Shown here piece after piece: positions 8,138-18,101 of a DNA stretch of 64,000 nucleotides. Under the pieces are notes generated by a model that was given only the letters and a program-made list of their open reading frames with translations, ran no database searches and was not told where the DNA came from. The DNA comes from Bacteroidaceae bacterium (lineage in GTDB: Bacteria; Bacteroidota; Bacteroidia; Bacteroidales; Bacteroidaceae): contig CABIVS010000005.1 in the NCBI GenBank assembly GCA_902362375.1, positions 1-64,000 of the forward strand, in the 5' to 3' direction. The first letter of the stretch is position 1, and each line of letters opens with the position of its first letter. Both the position numbers and the translations under genes were made by a program.

Positions 8138-9820
8138 TTACCAGCCGTTGTTTTGCGGATACAGGTGTTCATTCTTGAAAAGTTCTTCCTGTGGTATCGG
8201 ATACAAATACATCCGGTCTGTCCACGTACGGTTCTCATAGAGCATTTTCTGGAAGGACAAGGTGTTTGCCGTTTTTGTAATGGTTACTCCGTTCAACTCT
8301 TTTTGGGTGGAATCTCCTATTTTCCAACGGCGGACGTCCCAGAAGCGGTGGTCTTCGAAGGCGAACTCTACACGCCATTCATTGCGGAGTGCCCGGATGA
8401 ACTCATCCTTGTCGGTGGTTGTGATAACGGGCATTCCAGCGTTGATACGCACTTCATTCAAGGCTTCCAAGGCCGTTGTATGATAGGTGGCATCCTTGTA
8501 AGTAACAGAGTTGAATGCTTCTACCATCGACTCTGCATACGTCAGCAATGTTTCTGCATAGCGGTAGATACACCAATGATGCTTGTTCTTTACTTCCTGG
8601 TCGGGAACAAAGCTGGTTGTTTCCTGAATATATTTGCGCAGGAAATAGCCGGTGGCCGAACCACCTGCATTGACCGGCGCATCATCCTTACCGCCTACGA
8701 ATGTTTCAATCTTGTCTCCCTTGAAGCTCATTCCGTTGGCTAACACAGTCCAATAGAAACGGGGGTCGCGTCTTTCGTATGGCTTTTGCGGGTCAAACTC
8801 CGGGTCGTCACATATCCATCCGTTTTCGGTGAGTGTCACTTTATATCCTTTCACCGTTTCAAAAGCATCTACCAGATTTTGTGAAGGGAAGACTCCTAGC
8901 GCGGGTGTGCTGCGTTTTCCTTCGACAAAACGGATGGGGAAGTTGTTTAATTCAAAGTTGTAATTGGCGTCGTTCATGTGGAAGAGCACCACTTCTTTAG
9001 AATTCAGGTTATTCGCTTTTTCTGCAGGGTCCAACTCGTATAAGTTCAAATCAATGATGTCCAGAGCTGCTTTGGCGGAAGCCTTCCATCTTTCCGGGTC
9101 CATAGAGGGATTGTGCAACAGACTTGCTTTATAAAGCAGGGCCTTTGATTTGAGTGCCATGGCAAATCCTTTTGTGATGCGTCCCGTTTCATTATTAGGC
9201 TGCCCTACGTAGGTATCGGGAAGATTGGCAGCCGCGTCGTTACATTCCGACACAATAAAGTCAATCACTTCGTCAAACGGGGTCTTGCCCATAGCGTTGG
9301 CCTCTTCCGGAGTCAATACACTTTGGGGCATGGCAATGTCACCGTAGCGGCGTGCCAGTTCAAAAAAGTAGAAGGCTCTTAATACACGTGCTTCATAAGG
9401 AAACAGTTTTAACTGCTTGCTGTTATTCTGGAAGCTTGTATCATACTGATAGCGGGATAAGTCCAGTTCGGCAACGGAAACAATAAACTCGTTGGCAGCC
9501 CGTATGCCATTGTACAAAGACCAGCAGGCATCAACTGTTTTCAGTTGAGACCAATTGCCGTCATTGAAATATTGTATGGAGGCACCCGTAGCTGCATATT
9601 CGGCATCATCCGAACCACAGTCGCGCATCGCGCCGCTGATGGCGCCGAAATCCTGCGGCATATACGAATATACGTTCGTCAGCATCTGCTTGGTTTTATT
9701 GAAATAGTTGTAGATATACTCTTTCGTATTCAATCCGTTCGTCTCGTCGAACTCTAGGTAATTGCAAGACGAGCAAACCAGTGTCACAACTAATGAAAGA
9801 AGGGTATGTTTTAGTTTCAT
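8138..9820 (-). CDS. SusD/RagB-family glycan-binding lipoprotein
   Basis: A 560-residue outer-membrane lipoprotein (signal ending LVCSSC). The SusD family helical TPR-like scaffold is recognisable from NAFS-type features: the ARVLRAFYFFELARRYGD helix, YRYAETLLTYAES, ALNEVRINAGM and the C-terminal RNEWRVEFAFEDHRFWDVRRWK block, ending in the SusD-typical LYPIPQEE and NNGW. It acts as the lid over the SusC barrel encoded immediately upstream (22-base gap). This is the second SusD of PUL1. Confidence 0.94.
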   Translation of the reverse strand: MKLKHTLLSLVVTLVCSSCNYLEFDETNGLNTKEYIYNYFNKTKQMLTNVYSYMPQDFGAISGAMRDCGSDDAEYAATGASIQYFNDGNWSQLKTVDACWSLYNGIRAANEFIVSVAELDLSRYQYDTSFQNNSKQLKLFPYEARVLRAFYFFELARRYGDIAMPQSVLTPEEANAMGKTPFDEVIDFIVSECNDAAANLPDTYVGQPNNETGRITKGFAMALKSKALLYKASLLHNPSMDPERWKASAKAALDIIDLNLYELDPAEKANNLNSKEVVLFHMNDANYNFELNNFPIRFVEGKRSTPALGVFPSQNLVDAFETVKGYKVTLTENGWICDDPEFDPQKPYERRDPRFYWTVLANGMSFKGDKIETFVGGKDDAPVNAGGSATGYFLRKYIQETTSFVPDQEVKNKHHWCIYRYAETLLTYAESMVEAFNSVTYKDATYHTTALEALNEVRINAGMPVITTTDKDEFIRALRNEWRVEFAFEDHRFWDVRRWKIGDSTQKELNGVTITKTANTLSFQKMLYENRTWTDRMYLYPIPQEELFKNEHLYPQNNGW

Positions 9821-9841
9821 ATTCTTATCGTATTACACAGA

Positions 9842-12652
9842 TTAGAAATTAAATTTAAGTCCGGCCCAATATGAGCGGGTGGATGGGTAGGCTGCACTTA
9901 ACTGCTCCGGGTCGGCAAATCCGATGTTGTCCAGTGAGAATAAGTTCGTTCCTTGCAAATACACTTTTATATCGGCAAAATGGGTAAACCGCTTGGGGAT
10001 GTTGTATGCTATCTGCAAGTTCCTCAATTTGATAAACGAGCCGTCCTTGAACCACATTGAGTTGGCACGGTAGTTATTGGCGTTCGACTGCGTAGTCAGA
10101 CGGGGCATTGTGGCCTGTGCTGCATTTTCGGGCGTCCAGGGAGTTTCGTTGTCAAGGAATGTTTTGGAGATGTTCCCATTATTCACCAAAGGCTTGTAAA
10201 GCGGCGAGTCGAGTAAGTTGACTGTATATCCGGTGAGCCCCTGGAAATCGGCGGAAAGCTCAAATCCTTTGTAAGCCGCGTTCAGGTTGAAGCCGAAGTA
10301 GAAACGCGGTATATTGGTTCCGTACATTTTCACTACATCCTGTTCGTCAATTTGGTTATCGCCGTTCTGGTCTTTATATTTAAGATCCCCCGGACGGCAG
10401 GTGGAGAATGTCTGAACCGGACTGTTGTTGATTTCCATCTGATTCTGGAAAATGCCGGTTACTTCCAGTCCGTATTTCTGGCCTACACGGTTTCCTTTCG
10501 TATAGAGATAGTCATACTGTTGAAAAGCTTGGTTATCGTTAATGATTTTGCTGTCGACATAAGAAACATTGGCACCTATGGAGTAGCTGAAATCCCTTAT
10601 TTTATCTTTCCACGTCAACGAAGCGTCGAATCCGTGGTATTCTTGTATCCCTTCATTCACTTGGGCTACATTGATACCGATAATTCCTGAAACTGTATTG
10701 GAACCGGATACGAGAATGTTGCTTCTGCGTTCAAAGAATCCTTCACAGTAGAGTGACAGGCGGTTCCGGAGAGCATTTAGCTCAAAACCGTAAGTCGCTT
10801 TCTTCGATTTCTCAATGGTCAAGCCGATGACAGGCAGGTCACCTTCGGCAAGGCCGTAGTAAATGCTGGCATTGTTCGTGAAATAATAGTTTCCGGCATT
10901 CGCGTTGCTGAAAGATTGCAGGTACAACTCATGGGACATATTGCCGTCATTCCCGGAGATTCCGAATGAACCGAACAGTTTCAGATGGTCAACGTAACTT
11001 CTGACTTTCCCGAAAAACTTTTCATTGGAGACAATCCACGCTCCCGATACGGCGGGGTAAAGTTGAAAACGTTCTCCCTTGGGCAGATAAGCTGTGCCGG
11101 AATAGTTCATCACGCCGCTCAACGTATAGCGGTTGTCGTATGTATATGTAGCTGTCACAAGTGCCGACTGGCGTTTGCTGCTCTTGTTGCGTCCACTGCT
11201 GGTGTATGATTGCTGGTCGTAGATTAACGCACTGTTCAGGGAGTGTACTCCTTGATGATGTACATAGCTTATTTTTCCCTGAAGAGTGGAACGCATAAAC
11301 AACGACTTGAAATCTTGCCCGTGTCCCAGTGTCTCGCTGTCTTTTCCGGAGATGAGCGGGGTTGTTTTCAATGTTCCGTCACCGGCAATGGCAGGTTGCA
11401 GGTCTTTGTAACGATATTCCTTGCTGGAAGCGTCGAACATAGATCCTATATTGTCGAATGCGAGCGACACCTCGGCTGAAAGGCCTTTCAACACTATGTC
11501 GAGATTCTGTTTCAATGACATATCAGCCAGCAACTTGCCGTATGTAGTCCGCATATTGCCAGTATCGGTCAGCATAGCCACCGGATTGCCGGTGGTATAA
11601 ATGGCGTTGCCGCCATAAATGCCGTCCGAATAGCGGATCGGGAAAACTGCGGAAGGGAGCTGGTACAATACATTATAGATATTCATCGGATTGCCGGATT
11701 CCTGATTGTTTTCTACGGCATACGAACCGTTCGTCTCCATAAGCTTGCCTGCGATACCTAATCTGAAAAGAGTAGTAGAGGTAATGTCTACATCCACATT
11801 GGCACGTAAATTCAGGCGTACATCTGTGGGGGATGCGTTGAAGCGTTTGTCACTTCCGTCAGATTTCAGGAAGGAAGTGTCATGCATATAATCTACCACC
11901 GAATAATAGCGGAAACGGTTGCTGCCGCCGTTGAAAGTCAGTGTAAGACGATGATTCAACGCGGTATTGTTCATGCTTTCCTTCCACCAGTCTACATTCG
12001 GATATTCTTCAGGGTAAGTTCCATCGCGAAAAGCGGCAAGTTCCCAGTTGTTATATTTCTCATTCAGTCCGTCCAAACGCAAGGCGGTATTCATGGCCGT
12101 GGCATAGGTGTGTGAATCGGCGAACTCGGGCGAGCGGAACTGTGTGTTGATTCCGAACTGGTAGCTTGCTCCTACGGTCAGTTTCCCTTCCGAACCCCGT
12201 TTGGTTGTTATAAGAATTACGCCGTTGGCTCCACGTACACCGTAGAGCGCAGAGGCCGCTGCGTCTTTCAGCACTTCGCACGATTCTATTTCGGCTGCCG
12301 TGATGTCTTCTATGTTTCGCGGGAATCCGTCTACCAGCACCAATGGATTATGTCCGTGGATGCTTAATGAAGAGACGTTGGTTGCGCTGGAGCCTGTTCC
12401 CTGGTAGACATTGAGTCCGGCGATGTGTCCGTAGAGGGCTTTCGACACATCTATCTCGGGCGACTTCAGGAACACATCAGCGCCCAAGCCTATTACTGAA
12501 TAGGGGCTTACAGCTTTCGGGAGCATTATCTGATATCCCAGATGTATGCTGTCAGCCGGAAGAGCGGAGTGGTCTTCATTCATATCCTGTGCAGACACCG
12601 TCATCAAAGCTCCTCCGAATAATACTGTCAATATATATTTTTTCATTTTCAT
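9842..12652 (-). CDS. SusC-like TonB-dependent transporter, short N-terminus
   Basis: Outer-membrane TonB-dependent importer, 936 residues. The plug is clear (PLVLVDGFPRNIEDI, then VLKDAAASALYGVRGANG), and the barrel ends with terminal Phe (LKFNF). Unlike the other two SusC proteins here, there is no carboxypeptidase-regulatory-like domain between the signal peptide (MKMKKYILTV to TVSAQ) and the plug. Only about 60 residues occupy that space, and I do not see the usual EVVVVGYGT TonB-box stretch. It is paired with the SusD downstream. Energy coupling may use a divergent TonB box or a different arrangement (inference). Confidence 0.92.
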   Translation of the reverse strand: MKMKKYILTVLFGGALMTVSAQDMNEDHSALPADSIHLGYQIMLPKAVSPYSVIGLGADVFLKSPEIDVSKALYGHIAGLNVYQGTGSSATNVSSLSIHGHNPLVLVDGFPRNIEDITAAEIESCEVLKDAAASALYGVRGANGVILITTKRGSEGKLTVGASYQFGINTQFRSPEFADSHTYATAMNTALRLDGLNEKYNNWELAAFRDGTYPEEYPNVDWWKESMNNTALNHRLTLTFNGGSNRFRYYSVVDYMHDTSFLKSDGSDKRFNASPTDVRLNLRANVDVDITSTTLFRLGIAGKLMETNGSYAVENNQESGNPMNIYNVLYQLPSAVFPIRYSDGIYGGNAIYTTGNPVAMLTDTGNMRTTYGKLLADMSLKQNLDIVLKGLSAEVSLAFDNIGSMFDASSKEYRYKDLQPAIAGDGTLKTTPLISGKDSETLGHGQDFKSLFMRSTLQGKISYVHHQGVHSLNSALIYDQQSYTSSGRNKSSKRQSALVTATYTYDNRYTLSGVMNYSGTAYLPKGERFQLYPAVSGAWIVSNEKFFGKVRSYVDHLKLFGSFGISGNDGNMSHELYLQSFSNANAGNYYFTNNASIYYGLAEGDLPVIGLTIEKSKKATYGFELNALRNRLSLYCEGFFERRSNILVSGSNTVSGIIGINVAQVNEGIQEYHGFDASLTWKDKIRDFSYSIGANVSYVDSKIINDNQAFQQYDYLYTKGNRVGQKYGLEVTGIFQNQMEINNSPVQTFSTCRPGDLKYKDQNGDNQIDEQDVVKMYGTNIPRFYFGFNLNAAYKGFELSADFQGLTGYTVNLLDSPLYKPLVNNGNISKTFLDNETPWTPENAAQATMPRLTTQSNANNYRANSMWFKDGSFIKLRNLQIAYNIPKRFTHFADIKVYLQGTNLFSLDNIGFADPEQLSAAYPSTRSYWAGLKFNF

Positions 12653-12672
12653 GTATTTAAGATTATGCGTGT

Positions 12673-14460
12673 TTACCAGCCGGGGTTTTGTGTCATACCG
12701 TAGGCTTTATTAATCTCGTTTTGTGGTATGGGTTGCAAATACCACTTCGTGTCCCAGTTGGAAGACCAGTATCTGGTTGTCGGCAACTTGAATACCTCTT
12801 TGAAAGTAAATGCAGTCGGATTATTGGCATCGTTTCCTGTGGTAACAAGTCCGTAGAGTGTCTTTTTGAAGTCCTCTGCCATCCCGCGGCGTACCATGTC
12901 GAACCAGCGGACTTCCTCGAAGCCAAACTCCAATGCACGTTCTTTCAGGATAGCAGTCAGGAACTTTTTCTTGTCCATGCCGGAAGTGGGGATGGCTGAT
13001 AATCCTACCCGGGCGCGGACTTGGTTAATGCAGCTATAGGCTGTTGCCGTAGGACCGTTGTTCACTTCATTCAGAGCTTCTGCATAACTTAGCAATACTT
13101 CGGGGAGGCGCAGATAAGGCCATTGTACCGGACGATTGTCGCGTACTCCTTTGTCCGTCAAAATAAACTTCATCATAAGGAATCCTGTACCGTCATTTCT
13201 GTAATTGGGATGATTGGTATATATCGGCGGGGGAGTTCCGTTGAAATATTTATCTCCGGGAACGGCTACCGTCTCATAAAGTCGGGGGTCGCGAAGAGGT
13301 GTTCCGTCAGCATCGAAGAACGGTTGTTTGGACGGGTTACTCCAGTTGAAGTTTTCATCAAAATCCTTGCCATCCGCCCAGGGGAACATATTCACGTAGT
13401 TCAATGTGGGCCCCGAATAATAACGTTGGTCATAAATATTCTGGTGGATAGAAGGGGCATATCCGCGTCGGACGGAAATCAGGACTTCAGTGCCGCCTCT
13501 GTCATAATATCCCGAACGGTAGGCGAGACGGCGCGCTTCGGGAGTAGCTTCCGTCGGCATAGTCAACCCGTATTCGCCATTCAGGTCTAGTGCTTTCATA
13601 AAATCATCGCAGGCCGTCACGACATCTTTCCAACGCTGTAAATCATAATTGCCGTAGCACGTGTATTCATTGGCATCTTCCCTCCACTTCGGACCGTTGA
13701 AGGTGGGACTGGCGGCAAAAAGCAGGACACGGATTTTCAAACCCATCGCGCCGGCTTTCGTCATGCGTCCGTCGTCTATATCCTTTTGTTTCCAGTTCAG
13801 GTAAGGAATCGCTTCGTCCAAAAGCCCGATGATATGTTTGACAGTGGCGTCAAATGTGGCACGGGGAAAATTCATATCATCGTTGGGGTCGACATATGTT
13901 GTCAGAATGGGCACTCCGCCTACATAACGTAACATCTCGGCATAGCTTAAGGCTATCAGCGTCTTTGCTTCGGCAATCCGTTCATTCCGTTCCGCTTCGG
14001 TCATGTTGGGCACTTTGGGCAGATTTTCGATATAGAGGTATGCATAACGGATGGCATGGTATTCCAATTGGGAACCGAAACGGTAGGCTTCACATCCCTG
14101 TAAATTTGAGGCGATATTGGGACTTAGCATACCATTATAATATAGATTGACAGGCCCGTCACTACTCATATTCCGATAGCTGCTATACAAATCTGTCAGT
14201 GCTTCAAGAATGTTTACTCCCAGTTTGTTGTATCCGGCTCCGGACTTGGTTGGAAGTCCGTAAGGCAAATAGCAATAGGCTTGTGTGAGCACTTTGTCCG
14301 CATTGGCTTTGGAGTTGAACATAGAGTCAAGCGTAGCACCGGAACTTTCCGGTTGATCTCCTAAAAACTTATCGCCGAAAGTAAGGTCCGAACAGGCAAA
14401 CAGGCTTACTCCGATTGACCAGACGGATAGTATTTTAATCATATTTTTCATCTTGTTCAT
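12673..14460 (-). CDS. SusD/RagB-family glycan-binding lipoprotein
   Basis: A 595-residue lipoprotein (VSLFAC lipobox). SusD features include LSYAEMLRYVGGVP, LRLPEVLLSYAEALNE, CINQVRARVGLSAIP, the KERALEFGFEEVRWFDMVRRG block and the C-terminal LQPIPQNEI and NPGW. It begins 2 bases after the SusC stop codon, so translation is probably coupled. It is the first SusD of PUL1, the cap of the SusC encoded at 14463-17654. Met codons at residues 1, 4 and 7 are all possible starts; the first is kept because it lies next to the upstream stop. Confidence 0.94.
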   Translation of the reverse strand: MNKMKNMIKILSVWSIGVSLFACSDLTFGDKFLGDQPESSGATLDSMFNSKANADKVLTQAYCYLPYGLPTKSGAGYNKLGVNILEALTDLYSSYRNMSSDGPVNLYYNGMLSPNIASNLQGCEAYRFGSQLEYHAIRYAYLYIENLPKVPNMTEAERNERIAEAKTLIALSYAEMLRYVGGVPILTTYVDPNDDMNFPRATFDATVKHIIGLLDEAIPYLNWKQKDIDDGRMTKAGAMGLKIRVLLFAASPTFNGPKWREDANEYTCYGNYDLQRWKDVVTACDDFMKALDLNGEYGLTMPTEATPEARRLAYRSGYYDRGGTEVLISVRRGYAPSIHQNIYDQRYYSGPTLNYVNMFPWADGKDFDENFNWSNPSKQPFFDADGTPLRDPRLYETVAVPGDKYFNGTPPPIYTNHPNYRNDGTGFLMMKFILTDKGVRDNRPVQWPYLRLPEVLLSYAEALNEVNNGPTATAYSCINQVRARVGLSAIPTSGMDKKKFLTAILKERALEFGFEEVRWFDMVRRGMAEDFKKTLYGLVTTGNDANNPTAFTFKEVFKLPTTRYWSSNWDTKWYLQPIPQNEINKAYGMTQNPGW

Positions 14461-14462
14461 TA

Positions 14463-17400
14463 TTAGAAGTTTATGTTAATCCCTAAACTATAAATCTTCA
14501 CTAGCGGGTAAGAACCGTTATTGTTACCTAAACTTTCCGGATCCATGATATCCAGTGGGGAGAAAGTCAATAAATTATATCCGCTTATAGACAAACCGAG
14601 CGTATTGGCACCAATGGCTTTCAGGAAACGTTTCTTGGAGAAGGTATATCCTATGGAGATTGTTTTCAGGCGGATATAAGAGGCATCGCGCAGCCAGAGA
14701 GTCGAGTTCTCGGAATTCCATGTCTCGGAAGTTTCTGCGGCACGCGGATATTTGGCGCCCAACTGATTTTCGGGAGTCCAGCAATCCTTATAGAAGTACT
14801 CCAATAAACCGCGTTTGCCTGTATTGGTGAATGGAATACGGTATTCTATCTGAAGCATCTTGTTCACATTCGTGGCTCCGGACCATTGCATGGAGAAATT
14901 GAAACCTTTGTAGTTGAAGCCGGCATTTAATCCGAATACATATTCGGGACGTTCGGCGTAACCTGTGGTCATTCTGTCATTGCCATCCACCACCTTGTCA
15001 CCATTCAGGTCGGCGTACATACAGTCGCCGGGAGCGACACTGACAGCAGGTTGCGGCAACGCCGGATTCAGTTTCAGATTGCCATTCTCGTCCTGCGTGA
15101 AGTCACTATACTGATAAAGACGGATATACTTGTAAACGTTGGTGGAACGTCCTACCGAACCGCCGGTTTGATTCATGTAATCAAATTCGTTGGGGACTTC
15201 ATCCATGTAGAGAATCTTGTTACGGGCAAATGACATATTTGCGTTGATATAATAACGGAAATTGTTTTTAAGAGTCTCGTCCCATCCCAATGACAGCTCA
15301 TAACCATGATTGTCCACTTTACCCAGATTCAGGTTGGGTAGTCCGGTTGCTATAATGCTTGGAGTCGATTTAGGAGATATCAGAATACCAGTACGTTTCT
15401 CGTAGAACAGGTCTGCGGTTAATGACAGGCGGTTTCTCAACATTTTCAGCTCAAGCCCGTAATTCTGCTTGTCGGCTGTTTCCCAAGAGACTTCCGAGTT
15501 TCCCGGCACTCCCATTGCATATCCCGGAGCACTTACAGGATTGGATACGCCGAAACTGTATTCTCCACTTTGTGTCCATGTGCTGGGCATATACATGAAG
15601 CGGGTATTTGTTCCGGTGTCACTACCTACCCGGCCATACGATGCCCGCAGTTTAAAATAATCAAGCCATCGCAAGCTCTTCATGAAAGGCTCTTCCGACA
15701 GCACCCAACCTATGGAGGCGGCGGGGAAAAGTCCGTAGCGGGTTTTTCCGGGAGCAAAGTTCTCTGAACCGTTATATCCCATATTCACATCTGCCAGGTA
15801 GCGGGATTTGTAACCGTATGTAGCGCGTCCTACGAAACCTACATAGCCACGGGGCAGATACTGGAAACTGGCTACCGTGCCGTCTGCATATAATGGATAA
15901 TAGTTGCGGGACTGGTTGTACAGGAATAGAGCGCTCACTTTATGATCTCCGAATGTGCGGTCGTAGTTGAGGCGTCCTTCAATATACCAGTTGCGGTCGC
16001 GTTTATATGATTCAGCATACGACAATGGGGTGGAAGCATCACCGTCGCCACGACCTACATAAACAATGGTTTTATCAAAGTCCGGGTCAGTCTGGGACAG
16101 GTTGCTGTTTTCCAGGGTCGATTTGTAATAGATGAATTGTGATTCTACATTCCCCCCTGTGCGATTCTTGTTCAGTTGGAACTGATTGTCATAGGAACCT
16201 TTGATTGAAACGGACAGCCCTTTGGTAAGCATATCGAGCTTTTGGGTAATATCCACATCCATATTTAAGGTCGTCACATACTTCTGCTTGTAACCGGTTC
16301 CCCAGTAAGTACGCAGACCGTCTACATTTGCGCCACCCACCGGCGTATAGCTGACAGGTACAATCGTGCGTGTTCCGTTTACAATGCCAAGTCCGGAAAA
16401 AGGAAGTGCCCAGATTTGGGTATAAACAAACGGGTTCTGTATATCTTCCGTTGTGTTAGGCTCCTGTTGCTGACCGACATTGCCACCGATATTTAATTTC
16501 ATGGTAGTAGTACGGGTTAGCTGGAAGTCCAGATTGGCGCGATAATTATACCGGTTGTACTTATAGTTGTTATTGTAAGGGAGTTCGTTGAACTGTTTGA
16601 GGATACCGTTCTGATAAAGATAACCGATAGATACAAAGTACTTCACCGCATCCGTTCCGCCTGAAATATTGATATTGTTTTTGGTTTGCAGGAAGAAATC
16701 GTTGTATAGGTAATCAGACCAGTCTATACTGGGATGCAGCGGGTCTCCGCCTGTACGATAGGCTTCGATAGCTTCACGGGTGAAGAACGTAGACTTGGCG
16801 GCACCGTCATTCTGCTGTTTCATATTCCAGAAACGGGCAAATTCATAACTGCCTGTCTGCTTGACAAAGGATAGCGGTTGCTGCACACCCGTGAGGGAGC
16901 TGACATTAATCGTCGGTTTCCCGTTCTTTCCACGTTTGGTAGTTACCAATACTACCCCGTTCGCACCGCGTACTCCAAATACAGCCGTAGAAGATGCATC
17001 TTTCAAGATAGAAAGATTCTCGATTTCATTCGGGTCGATTTGTGAGAAATCCCGTTCCACGCCATCTACTAATATCAATGGGGAAGAGGATGCACTGGAT
17101 AAAGAACCGACACCGCGTACATATATGGAAGCGGCGTCACTACCCGGTTGCCCGGAAGTCTGCACGGTAGAAACTCCCGGCAGTGAACCTGCCAGTACAT
17201 TGGTAATGCTGGCAACAGGAGATTTTATCAGTTCTTTGGAGTCAATCGAAGACAGGGCACCGGTCAACGTTGCTTTGGATTGTGTTCCGTATGCGATGAC
17301 CACCACTTCATCCAATGCTTTCGAGTCATCTTCAAGCAGGATATCAATCTTTCTTTTTTTCCCTACTATCTGTTCCTGTGAACGATAACCGACAAACGAA

Positions 17401-17654
17401 AAGACTAATACCGATTTTTCATCCGGGACAGTAATGGTATATTCACCATTTAAATCCGTAATGACGCCAACCGAGGTGCCTTTCACCATAACGTTTGCAC
17501 CGATCACTTCCATTTTACTCGCATCAATAACTTTACCGGTTATTTTGATCCCGCTTTGCGCGAAAGTGTTGGTGATGCCACCGACAAAGAAGAGTAAAGG
17601 AAGAATAAAGAGACGAATCCATCTCCGCCATTGTTTTCTACATTTTCTTTTCAT
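14463..17654 (-). CDS. SusC-like TonB-dependent transporter
   Basis: First gene of the PUL1 transcript, 1063 residues. Residues 1-33 are a signal peptide with a strongly basic start (MKRKCRKQWRR). A carboxypeptidase-regulatory-like domain covers about 36-112 (GKVIDASKMEVIGANVMV). The TonB-box region DEVVVIAYGT lies near 115. The plug domain carries LVDGVERDFSQIDP and ILKDASSTAVFGVRGANG, and the barrel ends with a C-terminal Phe (INF). It imports glycan fragments across the outer membrane with its SusD partner. A 447-base region separates it from the divergent regulator gene and should hold its promoter. Confidence 0.95.
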   Translation of the reverse strand: MKRKCRKQWRRWIRLFILPLLFFVGGITNTFAQSGIKITGKVIDASKMEVIGANVMVKGTSVGVITDLNGEYTITVPDEKSVLVFSFVGYRSQEQIVGKKRKIDILLEDDSKALDEVVVIAYGTQSKATLTGALSSIDSKELIKSPVASITNVLAGSLPGVSTVQTSGQPGSDAASIYVRGVGSLSSASSSPLILVDGVERDFSQIDPNEIENLSILKDASSTAVFGVRGANGVVLVTTKRGKNGKPTINVSSLTGVQQPLSFVKQTGSYEFARFWNMKQQNDGAAKSTFFTREAIEAYRTGGDPLHPSIDWSDYLYNDFFLQTKNNINISGGTDAVKYFVSIGYLYQNGILKQFNELPYNNNYKYNRYNYRANLDFQLTRTTTMKLNIGGNVGQQQEPNTTEDIQNPFVYTQIWALPFSGLGIVNGTRTIVPVSYTPVGGANVDGLRTYWGTGYKQKYVTTLNMDVDITQKLDMLTKGLSVSIKGSYDNQFQLNKNRTGGNVESQFIYYKSTLENSNLSQTDPDFDKTIVYVGRGDGDASTPLSYAESYKRDRNWYIEGRLNYDRTFGDHKVSALFLYNQSRNYYPLYADGTVASFQYLPRGYVGFVGRATYGYKSRYLADVNMGYNGSENFAPGKTRYGLFPAASIGWVLSEEPFMKSLRWLDYFKLRASYGRVGSDTGTNTRFMYMPSTWTQSGEYSFGVSNPVSAPGYAMGVPGNSEVSWETADKQNYGLELKMLRNRLSLTADLFYEKRTGILISPKSTPSIIATGLPNLNLGKVDNHGYELSLGWDETLKNNFRYYINANMSFARNKILYMDEVPNEFDYMNQTGGSVGRSTNVYKYIRLYQYSDFTQDENGNLKLNPALPQPAVSVAPGDCMYADLNGDKVVDGNDRMTTGYAERPEYVFGLNAGFNYKGFNFSMQWSGATNVNKMLQIEYRIPFTNTGKRGLLEYFYKDCWTPENQLGAKYPRAAETSETWNSENSTLWLRDASYIRLKTISIGYTFSKKRFLKAIGANTLGLSISGYNLLTFSPLDIMDPESLGNNNGSYPLVKIYSLGININF

Positions 17655-17743
17655 GTAATAAAATTTAATTAGATTAACAACGATGATCTTTGAAAAACTC
17701 TATCCTCGACCGGGTTGAGAAACTTTTCAAAGAAACTTCTCTG

Positions 17744-17751
17744 CAAATGTA
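17744..17751 (-). promoter_or_regulatory. Candidate -7 element for PUL1
   Basis: On the minus strand the word is TACATTTG, a match to the Bacteroidetes -7 consensus TAnnTTTG, about 90 bases before the first susC codon. A TTTG word lies upstream at 17777-17780, but the 25-base gap is longer than the usual 19-21. An 8-bp direct repeat (AGAAACTT at 17718-17725 and 17731-17738) lies just downstream. The rest of the 17655-18101 region is A/T-rich; ATTCTTT/AAAGAAT (17887-17907) is a weak inverted repeat. Confidence 0.45.
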
Positions 17752-18051
17752 TCACTCTGATGATTGCGGGATGTTTCAAAATCATCGTATTATATCTTGT
17801 TTTGTTCAAAAAGCGATTTTATCACTACTTCCGGGGACTGTAACCAGGATTATTACAGTCTTAAAATGTATGTTGGTTAAAATAATATTCTTTTTGCCGG
17901 AAAGAATGGCAGTATAGGTTATTTTCTGAATATTGCCAGGGTAAGCTCCATGCAGACTTTTACTGATGTATAAATATTTGAGTGGCAGGTCGGTTTGCTG
18001 GCTCTGAACTGATTTTTGAACTATTTACATACAAGATATATATAAAAATGT

Positions 18052-18059
18052 TACTTTTG
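18052..18059 (+). promoter_or_regulatory. Candidate -7 element for the hybrid two-component regulator
   Basis: TACTTTTG fits TAnnTTTG and lies 42 bases before the ATG at 18102, giving a leader of about 35 bases. No good -33 TTG is present at the usual spacing. Confidence 0.5.
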
Positions 18060-18101
18060 TTGCTGAAAGCATTTCAATTCAAACCGTAATAAGTCCTACT
18101 T

